A stretch of DNA of 64,000 nucleotides from Strongyloides papillosus (GCA_005656395.1 SRSI01000046.1:930001-994000); one strand, 5' to 3'; counted from the first letter of the stretch, positions 10,347-20,834 are shown. Notes: generated by a model from the sequence alone, not told the origin. A program made the numbers and translations.

Positions 10347-13124
10347 ATTAGTTTACTACAACCACCCTCTGTCATCCAATTCCAGGAAGATAAAGACCCA
10401 GAGATTCTAGACTTATCTACATTAGACTTACCAGAAGAGGCACTGGCGGACTTTGGAATTTGGGAACAACTTCCCAAGGAAAGTACTCTGGCAACAATTA
10501 ACTGGAATGGTACGGCCTTATCGGGAAGAGGCCGTGCAAAAGTAGCATTGCTTATCCAAAAGTGGTCAGAGGCATTCATAAAACATGAGGATGACATCGG
10601 AAGATATAAAGGGCCAATTGCACATATAATTAAGTTAAAACCGGATGCGAAATTACCTTACACGGGAGTACCACGACATTCAGCCTACACTAATCAAGAA
10701 GCAAAAAAGCACATTGATGCTATGTTAGCAAATGGTATAATAAGACAATCTACAAGCCATTGTACGTCAAGATACTTAATTGTCCCCAAACCAAATGGAA
10801 CTACACGCTTCGTGGTTGATTATAGAATGATAAACAATGCAACAAGAATAGAAGTACCAAGCATACCATTAATAGAGGATATCATTAAGACGGTCAGTCA
10901 GTACAAATACTTTTCGGCATTTGATGTGGCTTCAGGCTTTCATCAGATCCCATTAGAAGCAGAATCACGATTTCTCACGGCTTTCAATTCACCCTGGGGT
11001 GTATATGAATTCAATACAACACCAATGGGACTGAGTGGTAGTCCTGGAACCTTCCAAAGAGTAATGGATAATATTTTTCGTGACATGAAAGATCAATTAT
11101 TAATTTATATTGACGATATAATCATCTTCTCAAATAATGAAAATGAACACATCAAAACAATGGATGAATTTCTGCACCGAATTGTTCATAGTGGATTGAA
11201 ATTGCGACTAGATAAAAGTAAATTTGGAGTAGACGAACTAACCTACTTAGGATTCAGGATCTCTCAAAGAGGCATCGAGGTGGATCCAGCAAAAAGTAAG
11301 GCAATTACAGAACTGAAGCAACCAAATAATTTAAAACAACTACGCGCATTTTTGGGAATGACCAATTTCTTTCGCCGTTTCATCCCGAACTATGCATTAA
11401 TGACAGAGTCGTTAAGACAATTACTCAAAAAGGATGCGGAATACAAATGGACGTGGGAATGCCAACAGGCTTTTGATAGCCTGAAACATGCCCTCAGTTC
11501 AGCACCAATTCTTAGTTCACCTAAGGAAAAAGGTGAATTTGTGCTACAGACAGATGCAAGCTATTTAGGTATTGGCGCGGTCTTATTCCAAAAACAACCC
11601 GATCTAAAAGTGATAACATATTTATCAAGATCGATCAATCAGCATGAACAAAATTATCCGCCTATTCACTTAGAAGCACTGGCCATAGTATGGGCCCTAT
11701 CACAAATCGACTCATACGTCTATGGCATGCCCCTTACCATTATCACCGATCATCAACCATTAATATCCTTGTTTAGTTCAAAAGACTTGAAAGGAAAATT
11801 AGCCCGGTACCAATTGCGCCATATGCAATACCAGGCAAAGATCTTGTATAAGCCAGGTGGACTAAATGTAGTTGCGGATTACTTATCAAGACAGCCCGTG
11901 CATTATATCAACATGGTGATGCCAGACAAAATGCCATGGAATGACAAGCAATGGCATTATAACCAGGACGAATTACAGGAATTACAAACATTACATGAAC
12001 AAAAGAAAATCATAAAAAGAAAAGGTCGCTTCTACAATTTAGCAAAAGAGGGGGGAAGTGGTGGTATTATACCACCTAAAGAAAAAAGAAAGGAATTTCT
12101 GGAGGCGTTTCATCAACATCCTTTGTTTGGGAGTCATTTTGGTTGGGAAAAAGTTCAGGAAAAGTTAAGAAAGTTAATGGATTGGCAAGGTATCAAGGAA
12201 GAATACAAAGAATTGTGTAGAACCTGCATACAATGTAAACAGAACAAATCCATTCCGGCCGATGTTATAAAATATAAGAATCAAAGTATTATTTGTGGAG
12301 AGGTACCACTAGGAAAGGTCAATATAGATATCCTACAACATGGTAAAAAGAATGAGGATGGATATATCGCAGTAGTAATAGTGGTAGATACGCTAACCAG
12401 ATTTGCTATGGCTGCTCCAATTCGGAAACTGACATCAGAAGAAGTAATTTTGGCTTTGTTAAGAGATATTTTCTTTAAGTATGGATTTCCTAAACAGATT
12501 ATTACTGATAAAGGAACCTGCTTTGTATCTGAAGAATTTCAAGATTTCATAGAAAAGTTAGGTATTGTGCACCATACTTGCACGGCCAATCATCACCAAT
12601 CCAATGGTGTAGTAGAGAGACTTAACAGAACAATCAATGAAGCTATCAGAATATATCAGGGAAAAGACTGGATCCAGACTGTGAACAATACTATATTTAC
12701 TTACAATGATTCAATTCACCCGAAGACCAAGTTATCTCCCTTTTACTTAATGATGGGTAGACATGCTAACTGTGGGGTAACGGAAAATCAAGTGGTGACT
12801 ACTGGAGAGTACAAGGAAGAAATAAAACAATGGGAGGAATACCTAAAAGAACTGCAACAACATTGGATTAATCAATTCTTGAAAAGCAAGGAATCTGGAG
12901 ACAAGCTTAAAGGTATTGAAGTAGACATCCATATTGGAGACCAAGTTATGAAGAAGCGAATTGTTAACAAAAGAGGGACTGCAAGTCCATGGATTGGGCC
13001 GTATACAGTTATTGGGAAAGATGAACATCAACGTATTCATATCAAAAAGGGGAGAAAACAAGAATGGCTACACGTTTCTCAATGCAAACGCTTCAAAACT
13101 GGAGGGGAGGATGTAAAGGAATGA
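10347..13124 (+). CDS. A1 Pol: RT, RNase H and integrase
   Basis: This is the same reading frame as the preceding ORF, resuming directly after one TAG; the first internal Met is at 10548. RT shows RYLIVPKPNG, FVVDYRM, FDVASGFHQIP, MGLSGSPGTFQ and the catalytic YIDD at about 11107-11118. RNase H shows QTDASYLG, LEALAIVWAL and TDHQPL. Integrase has an HHCC zinc-binding module (HQHPLFG...CRTCIQC), a DDE core (NIDIL, TDKGTCF, NGVVERLNRT) and a GPY/F-type C-terminal module (GPYTVIG). No chromodomain is visible. These would copy element RNA to DNA and insert it. Apart from the upstream stop the frame is intact. Confidence 0.93.
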   Translation: MSLLQPPSVIQFQEDKDPEILDLSTLDLPEEALADFGIWEQLPKESTLATINWNGTALSGRGRAKVALLIQKWSEAFIKHEDDIGRYKGPIAHIIKLKPDAKLPYTGVPRHSAYTNQEAKKHIDAMLANGIIRQSTSHCTSRYLIVPKPNGTTRFVVDYRMINNATRIEVPSIPLIEDIIKTVSQYKYFSAFDVASGFHQIPLEAESRFLTAFNSPWGVYEFNTTPMGLSGSPGTFQRVMDNIFRDMKDQLLIYIDDIIIFSNNENEHIKTMDEFLHRIVHSGLKLRLDKSKFGVDELTYLGFRISQRGIEVDPAKSKAITELKQPNNLKQLRAFLGMTNFFRRFIPNYALMTESLRQLLKKDAEYKWTWECQQAFDSLKHALSSAPILSSPKEKGEFVLQTDASYLGIGAVLFQKQPDLKVITYLSRSINQHEQNYPPIHLEALAIVWALSQIDSYVYGMPLTIITDHQPLISLFSSKDLKGKLARYQLRHMQYQAKILYKPGGLNVVADYLSRQPVHYINMVMPDKMPWNDKQWHYNQDELQELQTLHEQKKIIKRKGRFYNLAKEGGSGGIIPPKEKRKEFLEAFHQHPLFGSHFGWEKVQEKLRKLMDWQGIKEEYKELCRTCIQCKQNKSIPADVIKYKNQSIICGEVPLGKVNIDILQHGKKNEDGYIAVVIVVDTLTRFAMAAPIRKLTSEEVILALLRDIFFKYGFPKQIITDKGTCFVSEEFQDFIEKLGIVHHTCTANHHQSNGVVERLNRTINEAIRIYQGKDWIQTVNNTIFTYNDSIHPKTKLSPFYLMMGRHANCGVTENQVVTTGEYKEEIKQWEEYLKELQQHWINQFLKSKESGDKLKGIEVDIHIGDQVMKKRIVNKRGTASPWIGPYTVIGKDEHQRIHIKKGRKQEWLHVSQCKRFKTGGEDVKE
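13101..13111 (+). promoter_or_regulatory. A1 polypurine tract
   Basis: An all-purine run, GGAGGGGAGGA, lies immediately before the 3' LTR and overlaps the end of the integrase frame. This is the expected position of the plus-strand DNA primer. Confidence 0.85.
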
Positions 13125-13323
13125 AACATTCCTTTAGGAAGATTTTGTTTCCCACTCCTCCATTAGTATAGATGCATTATCACTAATGGAGTAGGGTGGT
13201 ATAAATATCACATAAATTTATATTTTTGATATATATATCTTATCATATCTTTTAAATAAAACTTTATCATTTTTATATTTTATTCTTAATCGATTTCCAT
13301 GAATATGTTGAAATCGAATAACA
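13112..13323 (+). repeat. A1 3' LTR
   Basis: This 212-bp LTR is uninterrupted, TG...CA bounded, and followed by the CGAC target duplication. It matches the two halves of the 5' LTR with no difference I could see by eye. It carries the same U3 inverted repeats, TATA box and AATAAA signal. Confidence 0.95.
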
Positions 13324-13391
13324 CGACTATCCGAAGGCCCGACGTTACTCCCTGGCTCGAAACCTCTAATTTTTGCCTTTATCGTATCCAT
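13324..13391 (-). pseudogene. 5' end of the split LINE ORF
   Basis: On the minus strand an ATG at 13391 opens a frame that runs to the A1 junction. Across the CGAC duplication it continues in phase with the endonuclease frame ending at 5958. This shows that A1 inserted near the start of the LINE coding region. The sequence is slightly GC-richer than its surroundings, as the rest of the LINE is. Confidence 0.75.
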
Positions 13392-14060
13392 TTTAATTAC
13401 TTTACTTAATTTCTTAATTTTAAAAACTTTTTATTATCCCAGTATATGCTTATGCAATAATATTATGTAAAAATTAGGGAATAAACATAAAAACGCACAC
13501 TCATAAGAGACAAAAAGAAAGGAAATGTTGGTGTTATTTTAGTAATAATTAATAGGTAACGGATAATGAATAATTCGGATTATATTATATAATTAATAAT
13601 TGTAAGATAAAATGCAAATTGTATAATATAGTGATAATTGGATAATAAAATTTAATATTTCTTTACAATTTAATGATAAAATAATAATTGGTATTATAAT
13701 AATAATAAATGGTAATATAATGACTAATGGTATTAGATAATGTTAATTATAATTATTTGATAATTAATAAAAATTTTCTTTTTTTAAATATATTGTAAAT
13801 TTATCTCTTTTTTGTTTTATATATTTAATCTTTTTTAAAATATTTTTCTTTTAATCTGAAATTGACGTTAAGTAATTAATTATAATTAAGAGTGATTTTC
13901 CATTTCATGCTGTTTATGTTCTTTACAAAATTTTCAAATGTGATTGAACATCTGTCATTTTATCGTTTTTCATCCTGTTATAAATTGCTTTAGGTGCAAT
14001 TTTTACAAGTGTTTTGTTATGTCATAATTAGACTGCGAGCATCTGAATAATAAAAATGCT
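13392..14060. other. AT-rich spacer, LINE 5' flank
   Basis: No gene is visible. The left part may be LINE 5' untranslated sequence. The middle (13.55-13.80 kb) is a low-complexity stretch rich in ATAAT-type words. The right part leads into the promoter of gene L1. Confidence 0.5.
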
Positions 14061-14065
14061 TGAAT

Positions 14066-14105
14066 CATCTCCCTTTTAGATGGGAGGTGTCTAATGCTAT
14101 ATAAG
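14066..14105 (+). promoter_or_regulatory. Promoter of L1: inverted repeat plus TATA box
   Basis: CTCCC and GGGAG form an inverted repeat around TTTTAGAT. It is followed about 10 bp later by CTATATAAG. The same block, nearly word for word, precedes gene L2 at 16330. The ATG of L1 lies about 80 bp downstream. Confidence 0.7.
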
Positions 14106-14183
14106 TAGAATTTTCTACATTTCTATTACCATTTGTTTTGTACAAATTTATAGAATTTTATTCTAATCTTCTACATAATAGAC

Positions 14184-15165
14184 ATGGCTGATCTATCAAA
14201 TAATTTGACTTCTGAAATTATTATTTCTAATGAAAATGAAGATACCACTTCAAATAAAGCTAAATTTAATGAGAATAATATCTTAATTAATGAAAAAAGA
14301 GGGTAAAACCTCAAGTAGAAATGCCGATGTTGAAACGGCTATAAAAACAACAAAATATCGTCAATTGGACGCAAGTTCGTTTGATACATGGAATTTAAAA
14401 ACACCAGATATTGCAAACCTTTCAGGAAGTAAGACCTTCCTGAACGATCAGAAATTTAACGTTTCTAACCCGTCTTCTCGTCTTGCTACTCAGAGAAAAT
14501 TCTATGAAGAAGTTCTCTCAGAAGCTTATGATGAAGAATTGTCTTTGGCTGAGTATATTCGAAGCCTTCATAATAATAGCTACACTTTAGAAGCTTTGCT
14601 TCTTCTTGGGCTATTAGATAAGGGAACTAAGTCATTATATAGTGCGAGGATAATGTCTTATAAATCCTTCATTGTGAAGCATCAGTTATTTGGTGTTTCT
14701 GATGTAGGTGATTGTCGAAAAGCTGTATGTACAGCTGGAAATTTAGACCTATTGCCTCGTTTCGTACGTTATTCTTCAGTCAGAAGTTTAAATCAATTGA
14801 CCGAGATTTATAAAGTTCGAAATGTTGATAAGTTCACAGGTGTAACCCTGTGTCTTGATACTTTTGAACTAGTTTTTCCATCCACTATATTTCCTAAATG
14901 GAAACAACTGTGGGTTATTTATAGAAATGGTTCTATAAGAGAGCCTCTTCCACCAGCTTTAGAAGTTTTAGAGCTGAGTGGCTTTGAGCATGCCATGAAT
15001 GTTAATCTCAAAGATATGGTTCAAGGCTTTTCCAATTTATCAATTTTTATCTCTGATAACTGTAGAGTTACGGATAATTGCAGTATTACTTCAACTGTTT
15101 ACAATACTTTGCCTTCTAAGCATAAGTTGAAGGTTCTTATCTGTTTAGATATGAAATGTATGTAA
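14184..15165 (+). pseudogene. Orphan gene L1, frameshifted and C-terminally short
   Basis: An acidic, asparagine-rich N-terminus starts at ATG 14184. It runs into a stop after an A6 run near 14296-14301. The rest of the protein lies one frame over (open from 14290), so a one-base A-run slip joins them. The core carries the family signature W-K-x-L-x-V-I-Y-R-x-G, then LPPALEVLELSGF, shared with L2, L3 and L5. The last ~110 residues present in L2 and L5 are missing. Function is not recognised; the LPPxLExLxLxGF strand resembles one leucine-rich repeat but there is no repeat array. Slippage could be mutation, sequencing error or programmed frameshifting. Confidence 0.6.
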
Positions 15166-15723
15166 ACTAGTTATTATTTATATTATGAATAATTAAGTTT
15201 ATTATAATAATATTTTATTTAATATATCATGTTGATAATAATGTTTTAGAAATAAGAAAAAGATTAAGACTGTTTTTGTAATTAAATAACTTCCTTTTAT
15301 ATTAGGAAGTTATAGGCGTTGCCTACATCTTCTTCCCAAGTTTGATTTTTCCTTGGTTGAGTTAAATTTATCTTATTATTATATAATTGTTGTATATCTG
15401 TATTTTTGTTATACAGGTAAAAACCAAACTGATGATAATGCAATTTGTTTTTCTTAGCGCGTAATGTTAAAGTTCTTTTTCCCAGTATAAATGAATGGCG
15501 GGTTTTTTATTTAACATGTGTATTGTTCTTTTTAAATTAACTTGATATTGCATGTAAATTTGGTGTCTCGAAGAGTTCTTTTTTACATTGTTACGAGAGT
15601 TGAACAGTATATAAGTTAGCATATCTTATTAATTGTATCATTTACATTTTTACATTCATGTGAGTTTGTCCTTTTTATTTAAGTATATTTAATGTTTTTA
15701 TAGTGTATTCTACTTTCTGAAAA
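15166..15723. promoter_or_regulatory. L1-S1 intergenic region with hairpin and TATA box
   Basis: A CTTCC...GGAAG inverted repeat near 15290-15310 precedes a GGCGTTGCC word that recurs near 30.65 kb upstream of gene L3. AGTATAAATG near 15484 and GTATATAAG near 15608 are TATA-like; the latter is the likely S1 promoter, about 115 bp before its ATG. Confidence 0.4.
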
Positions 15724-15954
15724 ATGGTAAATTGGCAACAAATTCACAGTACCATTGGTTCCACTGTCCAATCTTCTGGAATTTCACTAAGAGAGACTCT
15801 TGAGGGAATTACGGTCCTCTTTTTTTTAATTATTCTTGTTTGGTTGAAGCAGTACCTTTCCAAGAAGTTTAGGAGTATCAGAAATCAACTTGGAGATGGA
15901 ACTACTACTTTCATTAATCCACTTGCCGATGTTGATAATGTTCTTAATGTATAA
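15724..15954 (+). CDS. S1, small single-pass membrane protein
   Basis: This 76-residue protein is not recognised. The N-terminus is MVNWQQI. One hydrophobic segment spans about residues 29-43 and is followed by a lysine/arginine-rich face (KQYLSKKFRSIR) and a short tail containing NPLAD. This layout suggests a membrane-anchored protein with a basic cytoplasmic side. S2 at 49762 has the same layout: a tryptophan near the start, a membrane segment, a KKF motif and a short acidic or asparagine-rich tail. S1 lies between L1 and L2 in the same orientation, which mirrors S2 lying upstream of L4. The function is unknown. It could be an accessory protein of a retroelement. Confidence 0.55.
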   Translation: MVNWQQIHSTIGSTVQSSGISLRETLEGITVLFFLIILVWLKQYLSKKFRSIRNQLGDGTTTFINPLADVDNVLNV

Positions 15955-16329
15955 TTTTGTATTTTCTAATAACTATTTGTTTAATTGTAATAAAGTTTAA
16001 TTTATAATGATACTTGTTATATAGTGTAAAAATGGATAGTTTTGAAATTTATTGTTATGTTGTAATGTGTGTTCATTTTATCAGATATGTTTTCGTTTTT
16101 GGCGGTTATTGTTGTATGGTTTCTGAAATAGAAAATTCTCTTGAATAATGAATAATATTTGTTTCTTGAAGATATGTTTGTAGATAAATATCTTTTCTTC
16201 TCATCTTTCGTCTTTGATGTATCTTGATTGTCATATCAATCCATCAAAATTTTGTTATTTGCTTTTATTAGCTAGGTTATATTTTGTTACTATCATGCTT
16301 CTAGCATCTGAATTGTTTTAATTGTTGGC

Positions 16330-16372
16330 ATCATCCCCCTTTTAGATGGGAGGAGTGTGATAGTATATAATA
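16330..16372 (+). promoter_or_regulatory. Promoter of L2: inverted repeat plus TATA box
   Basis: CATCCCCCTTTTAGATGGGAGG is followed by AGTATATAAT, closely matching the L1 promoter. The ATG of L2 is only about 35-40 bp after the TATA box, so the leader must be very short. The preceding 15955-16329 stretch has no gene that I can see. Confidence 0.7.
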
Positions 16373-16404
16373 GTTGACTTTTTGTTTATGGAATCATCAT
16401 AACG

Positions 16405-17602
16405 ATGTCTTCCTCTCATACATCAAAGTCTAGAAGTCAAACTCCATCTAGAATCGATAATGAAGATGAACTGTTAGATGATTCAAGTAAGTTTAATATA
16501 AATTTTATAATGATGTGTATCATTTCTAGTTTCTCCTACTGATTCATTATCCTCTGGGACAAGAAAACGTCAGGCTGGTGGAGAATCAATTTGTTCAAAA
16601 AAATTAAAATTAAGTGAGAATGATGTTATTGAACGTTCTGAGTCAGTTCTTAGCTGTTCAGGTACTGTTCTTCCACATAGTTTCCTTGAAACTATTCAAT
16701 CGACGATCCTTCCTTTTGAAGATTATATAACAATTCTGGAGAATAATACCAGAACTATCGAAGCTCAGTTGTTAATGGAACAACTAAAACACGTAGCACC
16801 TAAGCCTATTAGTGCTACCATGATCATGTGTACGTCATCGTTTCCCTTTTGGGATCGATTTATTAACGGTACTAATGCCGAAAAATGGCGAAATAGTTTT
16901 CTAACCAGTAAAAATCCTATTCCAAAGCCATGGGTACTTGATTATGGTGCTGTCAATGCAACTAGAGGTTTTGAGGTAATTTATGATAGTCTCCATAAGT
17001 GTGCTTCTGGTGGTATGTCCATTTCAGTTGTTGGGACTCAGTCTATTATTTTACCTTCATATAATATTCCTAAATGGATGCATATGAGTATTTTACATCA
17101 GGGAGGTGCACTTTCTGGTTATGTACCCCCTTCTTTAGAAGTGTTGATTTTACGTAGATTTACATCCACTGCTGTTAATTTTAACGGTTTATTAGCACGC
17201 TCTAATAAGTTGAAGATCCTTGTTGTGGATTCTTGCAAGCTGATGGAGAAAATGTTACCATCAATTACGACAACGTCTAGCTTAATGTCTGTTGTCTGCA
17301 AACAGAGAGGTACATGTTCTTCTTTAAAGAAGTTATCAAAACTAGGTTTTGATTCTCAGATAATCCTTGTTCCCATAGAACAAGTCTCCAATTCATTCTG
17401 GAAGATGGATAGAAGAATGATTAAGGAGAATATTCGTATGCCTAATGGCTCTGGTCGTTTTACCAGACGTGGGCATATTTATTACAGAGATATGAAGATA
17501 CTTCCCTATTTATGTAACGTTACCGTGCCTCAGGTTCTTTTGGGAGAGGCGAAGTCTCGAGATGCTTTAATGGAAGCTAAAATGAGAGGTGCTGGCGGTT
17601 GA
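16405..17602 (+). CDS. Orphan gene L2, two exons, intact
   Basis: Exon 1 is 16405-16486 and exon 2 is 16530-17602, with a 43-nt GTAAGT...TTTCTAG intron. Splicing gives 384 residues with no stop. The N-terminus is serine-rich and acidic, then has TRKRQ and KKLKL, likely nuclear localisation signals (about residues 36-56). The core has the family pattern IPKWMHMSILHQGG then VPPSLEVLILRRF. No enzyme motif is recognisable. Its end lies 123 bp from the end of the minus-strand C1 pol, tail to tail, as L3 and L5 lie beside C3 and C2. A role in retroelement biology, such as a nuclear regulator, is inferred from context only. Confidence 0.7.
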
Positions 17603-17725
17603 TTTTAATAATTATTAATTAATTATGTTTTTTGTTTGTTCATTAATTTCTTTTTTTTTATGTATGTTGTAATAAATTTTGTAATTTATCTTTTTGTGTT
17701 TATTATAAATGTTTGTCATGTTGAA

Positions 17726-19641
17726 TTAATATTTTTCTTCAACATACTTTTTCAATCTGTCCGCATGGACTTTTTCAATTGCTGAACGTGTTTTCCTTCC
17801 AACACGTGCAATTTCATATGTATCACCATAAAGGTGTTTCATAATTTTGAATGGACCTTCCCATGTGGGTTGGTTCTTTTGTGATGTATCAGTATCTTTC
17901 CTGTGCATCACTTTCCGTAATACTAAATCTCCTGGATTTAGTTTTTGGCCTTTTCTTTGTATGTCATTTTCGGTGAATCTGTCTTTAGTGTCTTTGATTA
18001 ATTCATGAAGACCACTGTAACCATTATGCATTGGTTGTTCATTTATCCATCTGTCGGACGTATTTAATAATATTTGAGCTAGTGATAATCCAGTACTCAT
18101 ATTTTTTGATCTGTTATATACATACACAAAGTGTGCTACAATAACTGAAAGTTAATGTTCATTTTTATAAATTCTAATCGCAGCTCGTAATGTATTGTTG
18201 AATCTTTCTACAAATGCATTACTTGTGTGATGATGGGGTGCACTGAGTTGATGTTCAACTCCTACCGATGTTAGGTAATCTGCAACAGATTTTGCTATAA
18301 AAGCTGGTCCATTGTCAGATCTTAATACTTTAGGAAATCCTAAAGTAGAAAAACATTTTATGAGAGCATTTAATAATGTTGGACCATTCTGTTTTTTGTT
18401 CACAGAAGTAACAACAAATTTACTATACTCATCTACAATAACAAGTATATACTCGTTATTATATTGCATAAAGTCTGCATTCAAAGTATTCTATACCTCT
18501 TTTGGGTATTGTATTGTCTTTTTATGCGTTTGAATCAACCTACTTGGTTGTTCTTTATTTAATTGACATTCTTGACATGATGTCCAAATGTTATTCATTT
18601 GTTCATCCATTTTGGGCCAATAGAAAATTGATTTAAATTTTCCATTTATTTTATCATAGTCCAGATGTCCTCCTATATGAGAATGATTATGAAAAACTGT
18701 GAGTAATTTTTCTCTCAATAATTCTGGTACATAAATTCTAGTTCCACTAGCTGTACGAATTTTCCCATTTTCCGGAATTGAGTCTTTTTCTTTATCATTG
18801 TAATATTCAATGAATTTGTCAATTTTATATGGAGGAAACATATTTGACGGGAATACATCTTCAAATAATGCTTCTTTTACGTCAATTGCCATTAACGTTT
18901 CTCTACTATGGTAGTCAGCAACATGATTTGCTTCACCTTTTATATACTGGATGGTTAAATCATATTCCATGATTGCCATCTGATATCTTTGTAGAATACC
19001 TGTTAACTCTTTGTTCTTAAGGAGAGCTAATAAAGGTTTGTGATCTGTGAACACTATCGTATGTTTTACATATATAAAAGGTCTGAATTGTTTCAGAGCA
19101 TAAATCAATCCTAAAGCTTCAAGCTTTATTATAGGATAATTCTTTTCAGCAGGTTTCAATGACCTACTTGCAAACGCAATGGGCTTGTCCTTCTGAACTA
19201 AGGCTGCCCCAAGACCTTGCTTACTAGCATCGGTAAAATAGTATAATTTTTCGTGTTATCTGGCTGTGATAACGTCGCTGCGTTGCTCAATGCATCTTTT
19301 AACTTGTTGAATGCATTTGTATGGATATCTTCCCATACAAATTTCTTATCATGTTTGTACAAGGGATCAGCTATTGCTGAAAAATTCTTTATGTGCCGTC
19401 TAAAATATGACGCTACACCTAGGAAGCTTTTAACTTCTTTTTGTGTACGCGGTATTGGCTTGCTATTAATAGCTTTCACTTTTTCTGTGTTAGGATGAAT
19501 ACCATGTTTATCCAACACAAATCCCAAATATTGAGCAGATGGTCTGCCAAATTGACATTTAGCAACATTTATCTTCATGTTGAATTTCGCTATTCTTTTT
19601 AAAATAGCTTCTGTCGGCACTTGACGTATGACATCAACCAC
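17726..19641 (-). pseudogene. C1: decayed Ty3/gypsy RT thumb, RNase H, integrase
   Basis: The minus-strand relic starts in the RT C-terminal region (KINVAKCQFGRPSAQYLGF); the catalytic RT half is missing. RNase H (EALGLIYAL, TDHKPL) is separated from the RT part by a one-base deletion near 19220. Integrase follows: zinc module HNHSHIGG...CQECQ, RSDNGPAF and NAFVERFNNT, then a C-terminal part ending EKVHADRLKKYVEE. In-frame stops at 18491-18493 and near 18152 break it further. It is closely related to the C2 pol at 54.7-57.3 kb and the C3 tail at 28.9 kb. Gene L2 faces it. Confidence 0.88.
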
Positions 19642-19756
19642 CTATAAAAGTTAACATAACAAGCAAATTTAAATATAGATAAATATTATATATATCTTTC
19701 AAATTTTTAAATAAATATTCGTGAGTTTGTAATAAACAATTATTCTATATTTCAAT

Positions 19757-20834
19757 ATGACCACTAGCCAGAAGCTTATGGAGCTAATGGCTGAAATTGA
19801 GGTTCCACCGACTCTAAATTCTCTAAAAAGAGATACAAAAGGACACTTAGATTTTAACAGTCGTAATGGACACCACCTATTTTTATCCAAAATCATCCAC
19901 CCACTTTTAACCCCATATAAATACCTAACTTATCCTTATTTTAGTCAGTCTTAGTACCTTTTGGTTTTTAAGATGTTATTGGTGTTTGTATAATTGTATG
20001 ATTATAATAAAATGTTAATTTTACTTTCTTTTATATTCTTGTTTCATCTGAACTAAAGATCAACCGCTACAACGCAGTCTTCTATCAACTATCAAAACAA
20101 TATTACCTGACGATAATGTCACTATATTCAAAACAATGACTATGATGTTAGCAAAAGAATATGCTGATCTTAAAACATCTATGATCACAGTTATAACAGT
20201 AAAGGAGGAAAATGAAAATATGTTCACCCCACAAAAGTTTTTTCAATTGCTCATAGAAACTATAATAACAGTATCTGGAAATTCACTTCACACAACGTCA
20301 TCAATGAGAAATTTAAATTTTACCAAACCAAAATTACCACCTTTACAAATATTACAACAAAAAGAAAATCCTACTACCTTTATAGAAAAATTTAAAAATA
20401 GGTTTGCAGGACTTACAGAATGAGAAGTTATTGCATTGTTTCCTGAGTTCTTAGAAGGACCTGCATTGATAGATTATAAAGCCATTGAAACGGAAAAGAT
20501 GGTAACTTTAGATGGTGTACTTAAAGAATGGATTTCCCGTTATGACCCAAACATGACCCCTCAAAGACGTGTAATTAAACTGGAGCAGATACTTGCAACG
20601 GCAACTCCGTTTACTAAAGATACTCTAAACATTTACATGAATAAAATTACTGCTTGGATCCGTGAACTTGAAAAATTAAAAGAAACACTATCTTATAGAT
20701 CAAAAATAAAATATGTTTTGTCAGCTGTACGTCATCTCAAACATCACCCAGAGTTAACAGAAAAGTACCTGGAATGTGAAGATACGCACGAAGCATATCT
20801 CAAATTTCAAAAAAAACCGTACTATCTGCATTAA
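19757..20834 (+). pseudogene. Gypsy gag relic, split by a solo LTR
   Basis: The frame starts MTTSQKLMELMAEIEVPP, is interrupted by an LTR-like insert (19861-20050), and resumes in phase at TKDQPLQRSLL. It then runs through 20136-20423 and, after one TGA, 20436-20834. The predicted protein is a retroelement Gag with a capsid-like helical region (FPEFLEGPALIDYKAIE...LKEWISRYDP). The codons for EVPPT contain a 13-nt match to the tRNA-Gln-type primer site, although this position is inside the frame. It is head to head with the C1 pol relic, so the two do not form one element in their present arrangement. Confidence 0.7.
19861..20050 (+). repeat. Solo LTR inside the gag relic
   Basis: The gag reading frame is clean on both sides of this block and closes up if it is removed. 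The flanks AACAG and AACTA look like a slightly mutated 5-bp target duplication. The block has CATATAAATACC near 19916 and AATAAAATG near 20003, as LTRs here do. The expected TG and CA ends are degenerate, so the borders are approximate. Confidence 0.55.

Larger units (their letters stand above)
5959..13323 (+). mobile_element. Ty3/gypsy element A1, near intact, with membrane domain
   Basis: This is a complete LTR retrotransposon. It starts TGTAAAGG, ends AACA and is flanked by a 4-bp duplication CGAC (5955-5958 and 13324-13327). Its LTRs look identical apart from a DNA transposon in the left one, which implies recent insertion. It carries a tRNA-Gln-type primer site, one long frame (Gag, membrane domain, protease, RT, RNase H, integrase) broken by a single TAG at 10344-10346, and a purine tract before the 3' LTR. 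It lies in the 5' part of a LINE ORF. Confidence 0.95.
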
